Shown here in pieces: positions 53,390 to 64,000 of a stretch of DNA of 64,000 nucleotides. Position numbers and translations under genes: made by a program. The stretch comes from Mixophyes australis. Taxonomy: Eukaryota > Chordata > Amphibia > Anura > Limnodynastidae. The notes under the pieces were generated by a model. The model was not told where the DNA came from. It was given only the letters and a program-made list of their open reading frames with translations, and did no database searches. The stretch spans positions 127,968,098 to 128,032,097 of the forward strand of contig JAVHZZ010000005.1 in assembly GCA_036250195.1 (NCBI GenBank), read 5' to 3'. Position 1 is the first letter of the stretch, and each line of letters opens with the position of its first letter.

Positions 53390-56300
53390 CAGAACTCCCA
53401 AAAATTCGGGAGTGTCCCGGACATTCCGGGAGAGTAGACAACTATGGACTAGTCTGGCTCTGTCCTTCACTGTGTCCATTGTCAATTGCAGCACACATGC
53501 TATTAAAATAGGTTTACATGTTCCACGTGACCGTTGGGTTATTTTCTTTTACACTCCTGTTCTGCTGTTTGCCATTGCTGATACAAATATGCAAAAGAAA
53601 AATACTTTATGGACATTGTAAACATGTTTCTATTTATGTGTTTAAGTAGACTCTTCATTCCAAATCCATTTGCAAACTGATAGGTATAAGGGAAATTGTC
53701 CTGTCTGAATAAACAAAAAACCAAACCACACAAATAAATGTCTTTTTTTGTGGGTTAATTACCATTCTTGATTATTCTATTTTTCATTTCCCATAGAGTG
53801 CTTCTGTTTGTGTACTATGGTTCATCTCTAACCACAGTGATTGGCTTTTGTCATTTGTCATGTGAAATGCTTTTTGTGCAATTTGCTGTGATTTTATTTT
53901 TTCTCATTTTCCCCCGTCTCACCATTATCTTTTTGTACCCTCATGTTCCCACTCTTTACAACTTGCATACTGTATACCTAGCATATTAGAATTAGAGATA
54001 AATTTGCAATTTTTCATGGTCCAGCAATTGACTTTGCAAACAGCTATGAAGGGTTTAAAGCACAACCTTATGATAATTCTACATGGGAAAAATGGAGATT
54101 GCAACTGAGTAACAGCAACAGACCTTCTAATTATTATAATTATAAACTCCATTATTAATTCATACCTGCACTTGCATTTCCACTTGTTTATGGGAATTAT
54201 ATGTGCTTCCTTAGAAGAAATGTGGATTGTCTGTTTTCCAAAAAGAATAATAAGATATGAGTAAACAGAATCTAAATAAAAAAGATATTTAATTCCTTCA
54301 TCCTTTATCTGACATAGCTGTACTAAACACATTTCTTGTTGTTCAAAAAAAATCAGGTGAAGGTAACAGGTTAAGAAATACAGGACAGACAAAGAGAAGT
54401 AGTTATTTTAATGTGTGAAATGGGAACAAAAAGTTTTAATTTTAGAACCTTTTTGCAGAATGTTATTTACTTGCCATAAGCATAAGGGATACATTTTATA
54501 ACTTTACATTGAAAAATATGTTTTAGACTTCAGTGCTTGTTTTTCAGACAGCCTACTGTCTCAGATTATTTTAGTTACACAGATCTTTGTGTGCACTATT
54601 TTTTGCTGATACTTCACTTCAGGATACAGAACACTGATGCCTGAATAGGGTATTGCAGTGCATGAAATGTGCAGAGTGAGCTATTCTCTGCTTATTGGAG
54701 ACAACTTAACACCTGCAAGAGAATATTTTGTCAGGATATTACATGCTATGCTTTACTGGAAGAACTAAATTAATTTTTTAATAGTTTTGTAACTGGGCCA
54801 TTTCATTTGCTTTCAAGACAAGTACATCTTTGGATATAGTGTACCTTAATAGCAATGACCAACTGGAAATATAATTTAAAAGGTCAACAATAAAAAGCAG
54901 ATTAGGTGGGAATGTTAGAGAGATGATTGGTTCTCAACCTTATTGCACAGTCTTGTTAGTACTTGAATAGGGACATTATCAGTGTGTGTGACTGTCTGAA
55001 TTTAACTTTTGTGCCACTATAGAGCTACTTTACTGCTGCCACTTTCTTCCACCCCTTTCCTGCAGAGCATTGCAACTTGAAACTTCTCAAAACCATAGCT
55101 GTAGCAAAGAAATAAATGTATTCTACTAGTAATTACAAATTATCATTTACTGTTTATGGTGGCATGCATACATAAGAGAAAAATGTAGTAAAATGATGAA
55201 ACATGGGCTTGCAACTAGGAGCGTGTGTCTAATGGTGGTGTTTTAATCTTGACATCTATTTATTTTTTAGGTTTTGTATTGATGTGTAATGCACAGTGAT
55301 CTTTAAATAGTTATATTATACATTATATAGTTATACAGATTTGAATTCTTCATTAAGTGTGTCAAAATTGCCACCTTAAGATATTAATGATCCCAGGGCA
55401 AAGATCAAATTAGTGGACAGAATTACATTTTGTAAGACACAAGGGGGGGACTTACAATCATATCTTATACACATAATGTATTAAGTGTTCGCAAGATAGC
55501 AGTTCTAGAACATAAAATATATTTTTTTTTCTGATCACTGTTGTAAATTTATGTTTAGAATCTTAGAAGGTAAGTTTGCATCTCCTTTTAGGACTTTGTA
55601 TAGTTTCACAGTGTGAGCTAGGGTTACAGGAGTTAAGTTGGCCACACAGCTCTCCATATCAGCAGTGATATCAGGCAACTGTCCCTTCTTCAGACATCAA
55701 CGGTGAGATATAATCTTATCTGCCTATTTTCCTGGAATGTCCAGGAGAACCACAAATTTCGAGTAGTTCTCCCAGACCATCGGGAGAGCAGGCCTTCTTC
55801 TGGATCCCGCCCACTTCCTGGTGACAGGGGCCTCAATGACCCAATTTACTGTGAATTGAAGCATGATGACATAATAGCGGCATTGCACCACCAAAATGAT
55901 GAGATATGCAGCACCACACCCACCACCCTCCACTTGCCACTTGACCTTCCCATTAGGATCTCCCAGAGGTGAAAGTTGCAAAGTCGCCAAGCATGGCTAT
56001 ATAATGTCTTTTAAGGGTTTATCTACCCAGGTTCTATTCCTAGGAAACTAATGGAGGGCCATGAGTATATGGTCTTTTTTGCTCATTAATTAAAATGGCA
56101 CATAGTGTGAGCGTAGTCTCTGAATGGGTTTATAATTGTTGTATTGCAAATTACTAATTTGGATGGGGAGAGGGGTTAGATTTTATGACTTCAAGTTGAA
56201 AGGCACCCTATGCCTCATGTTTGAAAAATTAGATAAAGATAAATAGAGCATAGTAACGTATAGTGATTAACCCTACATTTCAGAATATTATTGATACATT

Positions 56301-57020
56301 TTGTAAACCATTGTTTTACTCTTTCATTTCTTAGAAATATTTTTGTTGTGTGTGTTTAAGAAAATAACATATTTACAGTGGTTTTATGTTATCTTTATAC
56401 AGGATAATTTACTACATTTAATAATCTGCTATGTTACATTTATTAAGTTTTATTGTGTAATTAAATAAGCCACACCCACACACTCTTCATTTCTATAGCA
56501 AGGCAGATTCAGTGAAAAAATGGCAATGTAACATTATAGATTGAATATGGAGTATAAAGAACAACTATCCTAAAAACAAGGCAATCTTTTCATAACACCT
56601 TTTATAAAATTCTCCACCATTAAGGTATTTTATAAAGTAATAAATTCGTTAAATTTGTAGAAAGCAGAAAAGTGGGATAAAGTAACTCCACATTTCATTA
56701 AAATACCACAATTTTTGGGTATATATTGTAGGTAAAAGTGGTTGTATTTAATTATAGAATATGGAGTTAATTTTCAAGACAATTTATCTGCACTTTCTGC
56801 CAGTTTTTTTAGACTTCCCATAGAGTGGCCAATTCAATGAGCTGCAAAGTTTTGTAGTAGCTCTGTGCGCTATGTTTATGCGCACAAAACAGTCAATTAC
56901 ATTTATTATTGTCATTATTATTAGCATTTTATAAAGTTCCACAGTGCCATATATGGAGGCAGTAAAAAAAGTTAGACAGTTCATATGAACAAATAAAAGT
57001 TTGCAAAAATGTACATAGCA
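53390..57020. other. MOCOS intron with scattered small repeats
   Basis: Fragments of one small DNA-repeat family with cccgga/tccggga motifs at 53390-53445 and 55725-55985 (also near 35060). The rest is AT-rich and unassigned. No exon recognised. Confidence 0.4.
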
Positions 57021-57024
57021 CAGT

Positions 57025-57390
57025 GTGCAGCACAGCGGCCTAGTGGTTAGCACTTCTGCCTCACAGCGCTGGGGTCATGAGTTTGATTCCTGACCATGAC
57101 CTTATCTGTGTGGAGTTTGTATGTTCTCCCTGTGTTTGCGTGGGTTTCCTCCGGGTGCTCCGGTTTCCTCCCACACTCCAAAAAACATACTGGTAGGTTA
57201 ATTGACTGCTATCAATAAATTGACCCTAGTCTCTGTCTGTCTGACTCCCTTTCTGTCTGTCAGTGTGTGTGTTTGTCTATATTAGGGAATTTAGACTGTA
57301 AGCTCCAATGGGGCAGGGACTGATGTGAATGAGTTCTCTGTACAGTGCTGCGGAATTAGTGGCGCTATATAAAAAAATGATGATGATGAT
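57025..57390 (+). mobile_element. tRNA-derived SINE (V-SINE-like)
   Basis: Head with A box tagtggttagcactt (57041) and B box gagtttgattcc (57079), a core tgtggagtttgtatgttctc through ctccggtttcctcccacact, an L2-like tail gtaagctccaatggggcagg ... ggcgctatataa, and a (ATG)n end. The flanking tagcaca may be the target duplication. Same family as 1327-1652. Confidence 0.75.
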
Positions 57391-58436
57391 AGCACAAGCA
57401 GAACTAAAAAGCATAGGTTACAAATACAAGTAGTAATACAAGATGTGTAGCAAAAGTCAAGTCATGTTACAAAGGGCAATTACGAGGATGGCAAAGGCAG
57501 CCAAATTTGACATGGGTAGGAGCTCATAAGACTTTACAATCTATGAGGTGCGAGTAAAAAATGAGTGAAGATCAATACCTGGTTATTATGTGGAAACATA
57601 ACACATGATGCTACTACGACACCTTGGTGCTAATTGAATAGACTCCAGAGTTACATATTTATATTGGATGAATGTTGCCTACACTGGATCACTAGCTAAT
57701 GAGAGAGGATAGGTGTATTCTGGATCACAAACTGCATGATATGCCCTGCACACAACTGGTGAGTAATTCTAATATTTTATAACTAGGATACAGAGGAGGA
57801 TTCCATCAAATTGAATTTGATCCTCAAACACATTTAACTTCATTTATGACATTGGGATTATATTTATGACATGTCACTTTTGGGTTTTTTTTAATGTCTT
57901 TATTATATTGGTTAAGGAGCACATTTAACCAATGTAATAAAGTGTTTTTCTGCAAACATACACTTGAAAGGTACAAAATGCATCCAATTATAAGTATAGG
58001 TACAAGGTTTGATTTCCGATACTATTGACCATACAGAGAAATCAAGTACTTTTGCAGGGAGGGAAAGGCTGTGCACCTACCAATTAAACGGAGAATGCTT
58101 TCCTTCTACATACCAGCCAGCTCATTTAAATAATCCCATCCTGGGTGCATTTATGTACCTAATGCGCACTTGGCAAGGCACACCCCAATACTCTCCCCTT
58201 CTCCTATCAAATAGTGAAAACCTTTGTTCCTTGAAGATGTCTCCATCTTGGTCCACAAAGCAAAGTAAAATCTCACACGTTTGTGCAAAAGTAAGGAATC
58301 AAGTCGTTGGTACAAGGATATATGAAATAACATGATTAAATCACGGCTAATCTTTTATTTCTTTTTCTTTTTACTTTATTGATTTTCTATAATATTAAAG
58401 TATTATTAATTTTTTAACAGAATTTTTTTTCTCTAG
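57391..58436. other. MOCOS intron, no gene
   Basis: Contains a short hairpin attatattggttaa ... ttaaccaatgtaata (about 57903-57940). Otherwise unassigned. Confidence 0.45.
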
Positions 58437-58541
58437 GTTTCACGCAAATGTACCAGATGCCAAATAATTTGTATTAATCAAGCAACTGGTGAAAAAAGAA
58501 AAGAAATATTTCAAACCCTGTTATCCAGCAGAGAAGGAAAG
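58437..58541 (+). CDS. MOCOS: MOCOS exon (MOSC domain, Cys cluster)
   Basis: 105-nt exon of exactly 35 codons, phase 0 at both ends. The acceptor is a T-rich tract ending ctctag at 58436; the donor gttaat at 58542 is a weak but valid GT. The peptide carries KCTRCQIICIN, the C-x2-C-Q-x2-C cluster typical of MOCOS MOSC domains, followed by QATGEKRKEIFQTL and SSREGK. In other vertebrates the last cluster position is usually Asp (CID); here it reads Asn. All three cysteines are present, so the domain looks intact. Confidence 0.94.
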
Positions 58542-59861
58542 GTTAATATAATTTCATAGTAAATAATATATGTCCTAAGGTTCAAATGCTGTGAATAATT
58601 TGTTCATTAACTATAGATTGCCTAAAACAAATTATCATCCCTAACAGGGTAATGCAACCAGAGCTAATGTTGCAAGTCATACAAAAGAAGAAAAGTTCTG
58701 GGTATATGCTATCAGTTGCCTACTTTTGAAAGGTCAATTCAGAAAGATTGTGCATGCAACACCTAGGCACAACTCACATTGTGATGCACCAGCAAAAGTT
58801 GTGTGACTTAGACATGCCCCTTGGATGTAGCATCTCCACACATGAGCATATTTTGTGTTGCCCAGGGGTGTGCCAAGCACCACAAGAGGAAACCTATAGT
58901 ACTGTTCGCAGCATATCGCCAGAGTGGGTTTGTGCTGAGGTCCCCTGGCCCATCCTGTCCCGGACTGCCATACTATACTAATTACATAAAATATTACACC
59001 TATATAAAATGCCAGGGGGGTTATGGCAATGTTGGTAAAGGAAATGAATGTGTCATGGTGCACTTACCCTTCCAGTGTTAAGAACCTTGTCTCTGCTGTG
59101 CTTACATTTGTTCCATCATAGATGAGTTTATTCCCTCACCTCATGGTAGGAAAAGAATTATAATGATGGTCTGAGTGATGGTATTAATATGTCTCAGGTT
59201 TCCTCAATTTCTTTGCTACTTTGAGATATAAGATTAGGTAGCATTCCAGCTGGGATCTAATACTCCTTACATCTTGTAGCACCCGTTGTCATTTTTCTCT
59301 ATATTTGTTTTTAAATAGCTCCTGATTTTACCCCCCTCCCAAAAGCCAGTGCAGTGGAACTTTTTTTTACCCCTCCATAATCATGAATTGCTAATGATGT
59401 TCCATTGTCCATGTCCTGAATGAAGCAATGAAGCCAATTTGTTTTTTGTATTGAATGCACTCAGTTTATTAGAATTTATTTTGTACTGATGAAACCACAT
59501 AATAGTATACATACTGGTGATCAAGGTAAGCTCATAGCCTTTTACCTGCTCTGAATACCAGTTGGTTATATTAGCCAGCAATTGGCTAAGCACTGCAAAT
59601 TTTGGTGGGAGGAATGGTGCATACTACCAAACATAGTTGGTCTGTCCAATCACACCATAGGTACTCTTGTTTGGTCCAGTGCGCCTGTAAAATTCAACAT
59701 CAGTCTATAGGCCATATGCTGTACATTCACGATAAAGTCTGTGCATTACATTACTTTGAATATTTTTTTTCCATTTGCATTAAAGAAATCCGTATGTATA
59801 TAAATTACTATATTTATAGCACAAGGATGTTTTCATATTATGTTGTACTTTGATTTTTCAG
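58542..59861. other. Last MOCOS intron
   Basis: About 1.3 kb between GT at 58542 and AG at 59861. No mobile element recognised with confidence; short open frames on both strands carry no motif. Confidence 0.5.
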
Positions 59862-59951
59862 ACTAATTTTGGGATGTACCTTCAGAATTCGCAATGTTCA
59901 TCATACCCATCTTTACTCACAGTGGGCAATGAGATATCATTCACCATTTAA
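59862..59951 (+). CDS. MOCOS: MOCOS terminal exon with stop codon
   Basis: Last coding exon: acceptor tgatttttcag ends at 59861, then 29 codons and TAA at 59949-59951. The peptide starts TNFGMYLQNS and contains LLTVGNEISFTI before the stop. The FGMYL block is the conserved end of the MOSC domain and the L.VG..I segment matches the family C-terminus. The protein ends soon after this block, so the tail is shorter than in the human protein as I recall it. The five exons total 562 nt with no in-frame stop before the end, which argues against a pseudogene. Confidence 0.93.
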   Translation, partial: TNFGMYLQNSQCSSYPSLLTVGNEISFTI

Positions 59952-60120
59952 ATAAATGCCAAAGAACAAGGAAGAACTGAACAAGGAAGAAATATTGGAG
60001 AAATAATAATGCACTGTTCATGCCAAATACAGCATAAGGATACAGTTCTATTTATACAGCTAATGTGAATGAATGGGGAAGAAATGAAAGTCTAAACTCT
60101 CTTAATAGAAAGAGCTTAGA

Positions 60121-60126
60121 AATAAA
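60121..60126 (+). other. Candidate polyadenylation signal of MOCOS
   Basis: AATAAA about 170 bases after the MOCOS stop codon, followed by a T/GT-rich stretch. This would give a short 3' UTR. A second AATAAA overlaps the stop itself (59951-59956) and is too close to be likely. Signal choice is inferred. Confidence 0.4.
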
Positions 60127-60536
60127 GATTATTTGTCTTTGCATATGCATTAATTTGGGTTTTATTGGGATAAATGTGTGGTAATTTAGAAAATACCAGC
60201 TGAGCTAAATCATACATACAGATATCCAGGTAATGGTATACATTTTCTACTTTGATCTTTTAGGATCAGATCTTTGTTTAAATGCTTCTCTATGCTGTTT
60301 TTACTGTTCCTCCTTTCCTCTGCAATCATCCATCTTCCCCCAATCGCCCCTCCCATTAGGAAGGAAATGCTTCAACATAGGGCGTAGATTATATGCAGTA
60401 CTATTAGGTAGCAAATAGCATCGATTTTACTTGTTACGGTAGTGATTGCACCCTAATCATGTAAAGAATATGTGGCACACATTGTAAAACCACACTGTGA
60501 GGACACCAGGATTGTAACCAAAGCTCACAAGATACC

Positions 60537-60950
60537 CAGGGGCGGTGCAAGGGTTCTCGGCGCCCTAGGCAAGCCGCCCCCGCCCGCGCCCCCCGAACAC
60601 ACTAAATGAAAAAAAAATTAGATTTCACTTACCTTATCTTCCTCTAGCTGCTCCTCGCGATGCATGCTGAGAGGGGAGAGGAGGGGGGAATAACTTTATT
60701 CACACTGTCTGTCAGTGACAGACAGTGTGATACCTCAGAGGCGCCGGACAGACTATCACATGATCACTGACTGACGTCAGTGATCATGCGGACATTAAAA
60801 AACAGCGGCGGCCGCCCCGCCGCCGCTGCTGTGCATCTCTCTCGTGCCGCTGAACCGCTGACTAGATTAGAAAATCTAGTCAGCGGCGCCCTGCAGGTCC
60901 CGGCGCCCTAGGCAACTGCCTAAGGTTGCCTAATGGGAGCGCCGGGCCTG
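60537..60950. mobile_element. hAT-type MITE
   Basis: 414 bp with perfect 8-bp duplication AAGATACC (60529-60536, 60951-60958). Ends cagggg(c)gg / ccgggcctg, with a repeated ggcgccctaggcaa motif in both subterminal parts. Internal palindromes near 60700-60735 (tcactgtctgtcagtgacag region) and a gcggcggccgccccgccgcc stretch. Non-coding. Confidence 0.85.
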
Positions 60951-60958
60951 AAGATACC

Positions 60959-62040
60959 CGGTCCTCTAGGTTCACAGGTCACACAGGTAAGGAGACAGGA
61001 AAGGGATAATAATCCCTTTTATTAAACAAAGTGCACACACTTAGTAAAATACAGCAGTGCTCCCCAAGGAGAAACTTGTTCCCCCACCAAATATAACAAG
61101 TGTCAGAAAATCACCAGTGCAAGTAAAAACTCCCAAAACAAAGTCCCCAGCAGGTTACTTTACAGCACAGAGTCCTAGCAGGCCCAAACTCCTGGTAATA
61201 AAATCCACAGCTGACAATTCAAGTGGGCCAGGGGTTCTGATCCGTAAGGTGGGTCTCTGTATCTTGATCATCCCAGCCGCTCAGCCAACACTTCACCAAC
61301 TTGGTGGGACCCTGGGTGTTAATCTCCCTACCGATGTAGGCTCACCAATTCCTCAGAATCTGCGAGTATCTCCCAATGGGGTGGTGACAGAAGGTCAGGT
61401 GCCGACCCGCTGTCTCCTCGGGACGGCCGCCTGTGTCTCTGCCCAGCGTGTCTGGCTGCCAGGCAACCAGACACAGAAGTCCCGGCCGCCCAGCGCACGC
61501 TATTCTCTAGTCTCGGCGGCAGCTGAGAGCAATGCTGCCGCCCACAACATTTCCGATTGGCTCCTTAAACTTTATAAGGCACTTCCTGTCACTATACCTG
61601 TGCCAGAGTATCAGGTCTTCCTGCCTCCAGCGTTTTCTGTGTTGCCAAATTCCAGCATAGTTCCTGACTTTCCTCATTTGCCTGTGACCTTTCTGACCCG
61701 GACCATTTGACCACCCCTTTTGGATCTCCCCTTGTACTGAGCTACCTGAATGTTACCGACCCGGCTTGCCTCACCATCCCTCCGGATATCCCTGTGTACT
61801 TCCTATTACCAGAACCTTACCGACCCGGCCTGTCTGACACCTCTTCTTGTATCCAGGGCTGCCAAGAGGAATTCAGGGCTCCGGTACAACAAATTCATGG
61901 GGCCACCCTTATAGACGAGTATGCTAAAAAAAAAATATCAGGAGTGTGGTCATGCATTTGAGAGCTTGGCAAATGCGCAATTAGGGCGTGGCTAACACAT
62001 CAAAATCACTAGGCTCTCAATTCGCCAGAGCGTCACATAT
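60959..62040 (+). mobile_element. LTR-like block
   Basis: Contains CCAAT-like ttccgattggctccttaaac and TATA-like ctttataaggcacttcctgt (61552-61591), then repeated cctgtgtactt and ttaccgacccggcttgcc (61754-61771, 61831). This order resembles the block at 6480-7775. Open frames here show no retroviral motif. Borders not resolved; its left part is interrupted by the hAT MITE at 60537. Confidence 0.4.
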
Positions 62041-62489
62041 GTCCAAGCACTCCTGACTTTCAGGACATCTAGCACCACAGTGTAATATACAAAGAATACA
62101 GTGTGTACACAAAGAGTTCAGTCTTGGCCTGCACCTTACATTGGGCACAACACTCACCAAAATTTGCTATTGTCCCTACTAGAATCACAACATTTCACAT
62201 ACTGTCCTGCTCTCTCCTACCTGTTCTTCTCACTTTCACCACCTGTGGCTGCATGTTTCTTTAGTTCCAACTTTTTGGAGAAAAAATGGCTACATTTAGA
62301 TAATTCCAAACAACCCTGGCGTTAAATCAATACCACCCACGATTAATAATTAGGCCTTCCTCCAGCTCCAATATTACAATTATGTGCCCCTTCATCATTA
62401 CCATGCCTTATGATCACACTGCGCCCTCCATGCTGCTTTTGCCCCCTTCACCTGGCTCCCCTTCATCACACTATACTATGCTGCTCCCC

Positions 62490-64000
62490 CCCTTTTTTTA
62501 TCCCACTGTGCCATGCCTCCCCCCCTTTTGAACCCCACTGTGCCATGCTGCCCCCTGTTTTTTAACCCCACTGTGCCATGCTGCCCCCCTGTTTTTTAAC
62601 CCCACTGTGCCATGCACCCCCCTGTTTTTTAACCCCTCTGTGCCATGTTGACCCCTGTTTTTTAACCCCACTGTGCCATGCTTTCCTGTTTTTAACCCCT
62701 CTGTGGCATGCTGACCCCTGTTTTTAACCCCTCTGTGCCATGCTGACCCCTGTTTTTTAACCCCTCTGTGCCATGCTGACCCCTGTTTTTTAACCCCATC
62801 TGTGCCATGCTGAACCATTTTTTAACCCCACTGTGCCATGCTGACCCCTGTTTTTTAACTCCTCTGTGCCATGCTGACCCCTGTTTTTTAACCCCTCTGT
62901 GCCATGCTGACCCCTGTTTTTTAACCCATCTGTGCCATGCTGACCCCTGTTTTTTAACCCCTCTGTGCCATGCTGACCCCTGTTTTTTAACCCCTCTGTG
63001 TCATGCTGACCCATTTTTTAACCCCTCTGTGCCATGCTGACCCCTGTTTTTTAACCCCACTGTGCCATGCTGACCCCTGTTTTTTAACCCCTCTGTGCCA
63101 TGCTGAACAATTTTTTAACCCCACTGTGCCATGCTGACCCCCTGTTTTTTAACCCTTCTGTGCCATGCTGACCCATTTTTTAACCCCTCTGTGCCATGCT
63201 GACCCCTGTTTTTTAACCCCTCTGTGCCATGCTGACCCCTGTTTTTTAACCCCTCTGTGCCATGCTGACCCATTTTTTAACCCCTCTGTGCCATGCTGAC
63301 CCCTGTTTTTTAACCCCTCTGTGCCATGCTGACCCCTGTTTTTTAACCCCACTGTGCCATGCTGAACCATTTTTTAACCCCACTGTGCCATGCTGACCCC
63401 TGTTTTTTAACCCCTCTGTGCCATGCTGACCCCTGTTTTTTAACCCCTCTGTGCCATGCTGAACCGTTTTTTAACCCCTCTGTGCCATGCTGACCCCTGT
63501 TTTTTAACCCCTCTGTGCCATGCTGACCCATTTTTTTAACTCCACTGTGCCATGCTGACCCGTTTTTTAACCCCACTGTGCCATGCTGACCCATTTTTTA
63601 ACCCCTCTGTGCCTTGCTGACCCATTTTTTAACCCCTCTGTGCCATGCTGACCCCTGTTTTTTAACCCCACTGTGCCATGCTGACCCGTTTTTAACCCCA
63701 CTGTGCCATGCTGACCCCTGTTTTTTAACCCCTCTGTGCCATGCTGACCCCTGTTTTTTAACCCCTTTGTGCCATGCTGACCCCTGTTTTGTAACCCAAC
63801 TGTGCCATGCTGACCTGTTTTTTAACCCCACTGTGCCATGCTGACCCCTGTTTTTTAATCCCTCTGTGCCATGCTGACCCCTGTTTTTTAACCCCTCTAT
63901 GCCATGCTGACCCGTTTTTCAACCCCTCTGTGCCATGCTGACCCCTGTTTTTTAACCCAACTGTGCCATGCTGACCTGTTTTTTAACCCCACTGTGCCAT
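62490..64000. repeat. 33-bp minisatellite, about 45 copies, runs off the window
   Basis: Unit ctgtgccatgctgacccctg + ttttttaacccct, lengths 30-34 bp. Variants: tgacccatttttt, tgaaccattt, ccccact versus cccctct. Still repeating at base 64000. Confidence 0.97.

Noticed and set aside
57041..57095. tRNA gene (A and B boxes)
   Set aside because: Box spacing fits, but the sequence does not fold as a standard tRNA by eye and continues into a SINE body and L2-like tail.
62498..63844. Repeat proteins predicted on both strands in the 33-bp array
   Set aside because: Explained by a repeat period divisible by three. Frames break at length variants, and there is no start context or domain.

Overview
The window is vertebrate nuclear DNA, most likely from an anuran amphibian with a large, repeat-rich genome. 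The host call rests on one clear gene. Five spliced exons on the + strand (701-822, 23310-23415, 28432-28570, 58437-58541, 59862-59951) join in frame and encode the C-terminal end of molybdenum cofactor sulfurase (MOCOS), including most of its MOSC domain and the stop codon. All internal junctions are GT-AG and the phases fit. The N-terminal, cysteine-desulfurase-like part must lie before base 1. Introns of about 22.5, 5.0, 29.9 and 1.3 kb make up most of the window. The amphibian assignment is inferred from the transposon mix (Ngaro, Gmr1, L2, hAT and Harbinger-type elements), not proven.

Layout. Bases 1-3700: MOCOS exon, small inverted-repeat transposons and a tRNA-like SINE. 3840-9190: a decayed Ty3/gypsy element on the - strand whose integrase lies upstream of its reverse transcriptase (the Gmr1 arrangement), with a SCAN-like capsid and an LTR-like insertion in its protease region. 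9.3-16 kb: degenerate tandem repeats, a truncated L2 LINE, acidic/Ser-Thr-rich open frames and an LTR-like block. 16665-21108: an LTR-type element with a 5-bp target duplication, split by a 3.27-kb hAT-like element that carries fifteen 100-bp repeats and an unrecognised ORF. 21775-23089: a second hAT-like element. 27-28.3 kb: an LTR-like block with a minisatellite. 30.5-33.6 kb: a Ngaro-like remnant. 39020-44962: an almost complete L2 LINE on the - strand, preceded by about 28 copies of a 73-bp repeat. 47216-47742: a small element with terminal direct repeats. 49380-53290: a chromodomain Ty3/gypsy element on the - strand with a local inverted duplication and a hAT MITE insertion. 57-60 kb: SINE and the last two MOCOS exons. 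60.5-64 kb: hAT MITE, LTR-like block and a 33-bp array that runs off the end.

No complete, clearly functional gene lies wholly inside the window. Five of the six retroelements with readable coding sequence are antisense to MOCOS. The most unusual items are the higher-order 100-bp array inside a hAT-like element, the monomer array in the 5' position of the L2 LINE, the integrase-first gypsy element with its SCAN-like Gag, and the 527-bp element with 132-bp terminal repeats and a 15-bp target duplication.
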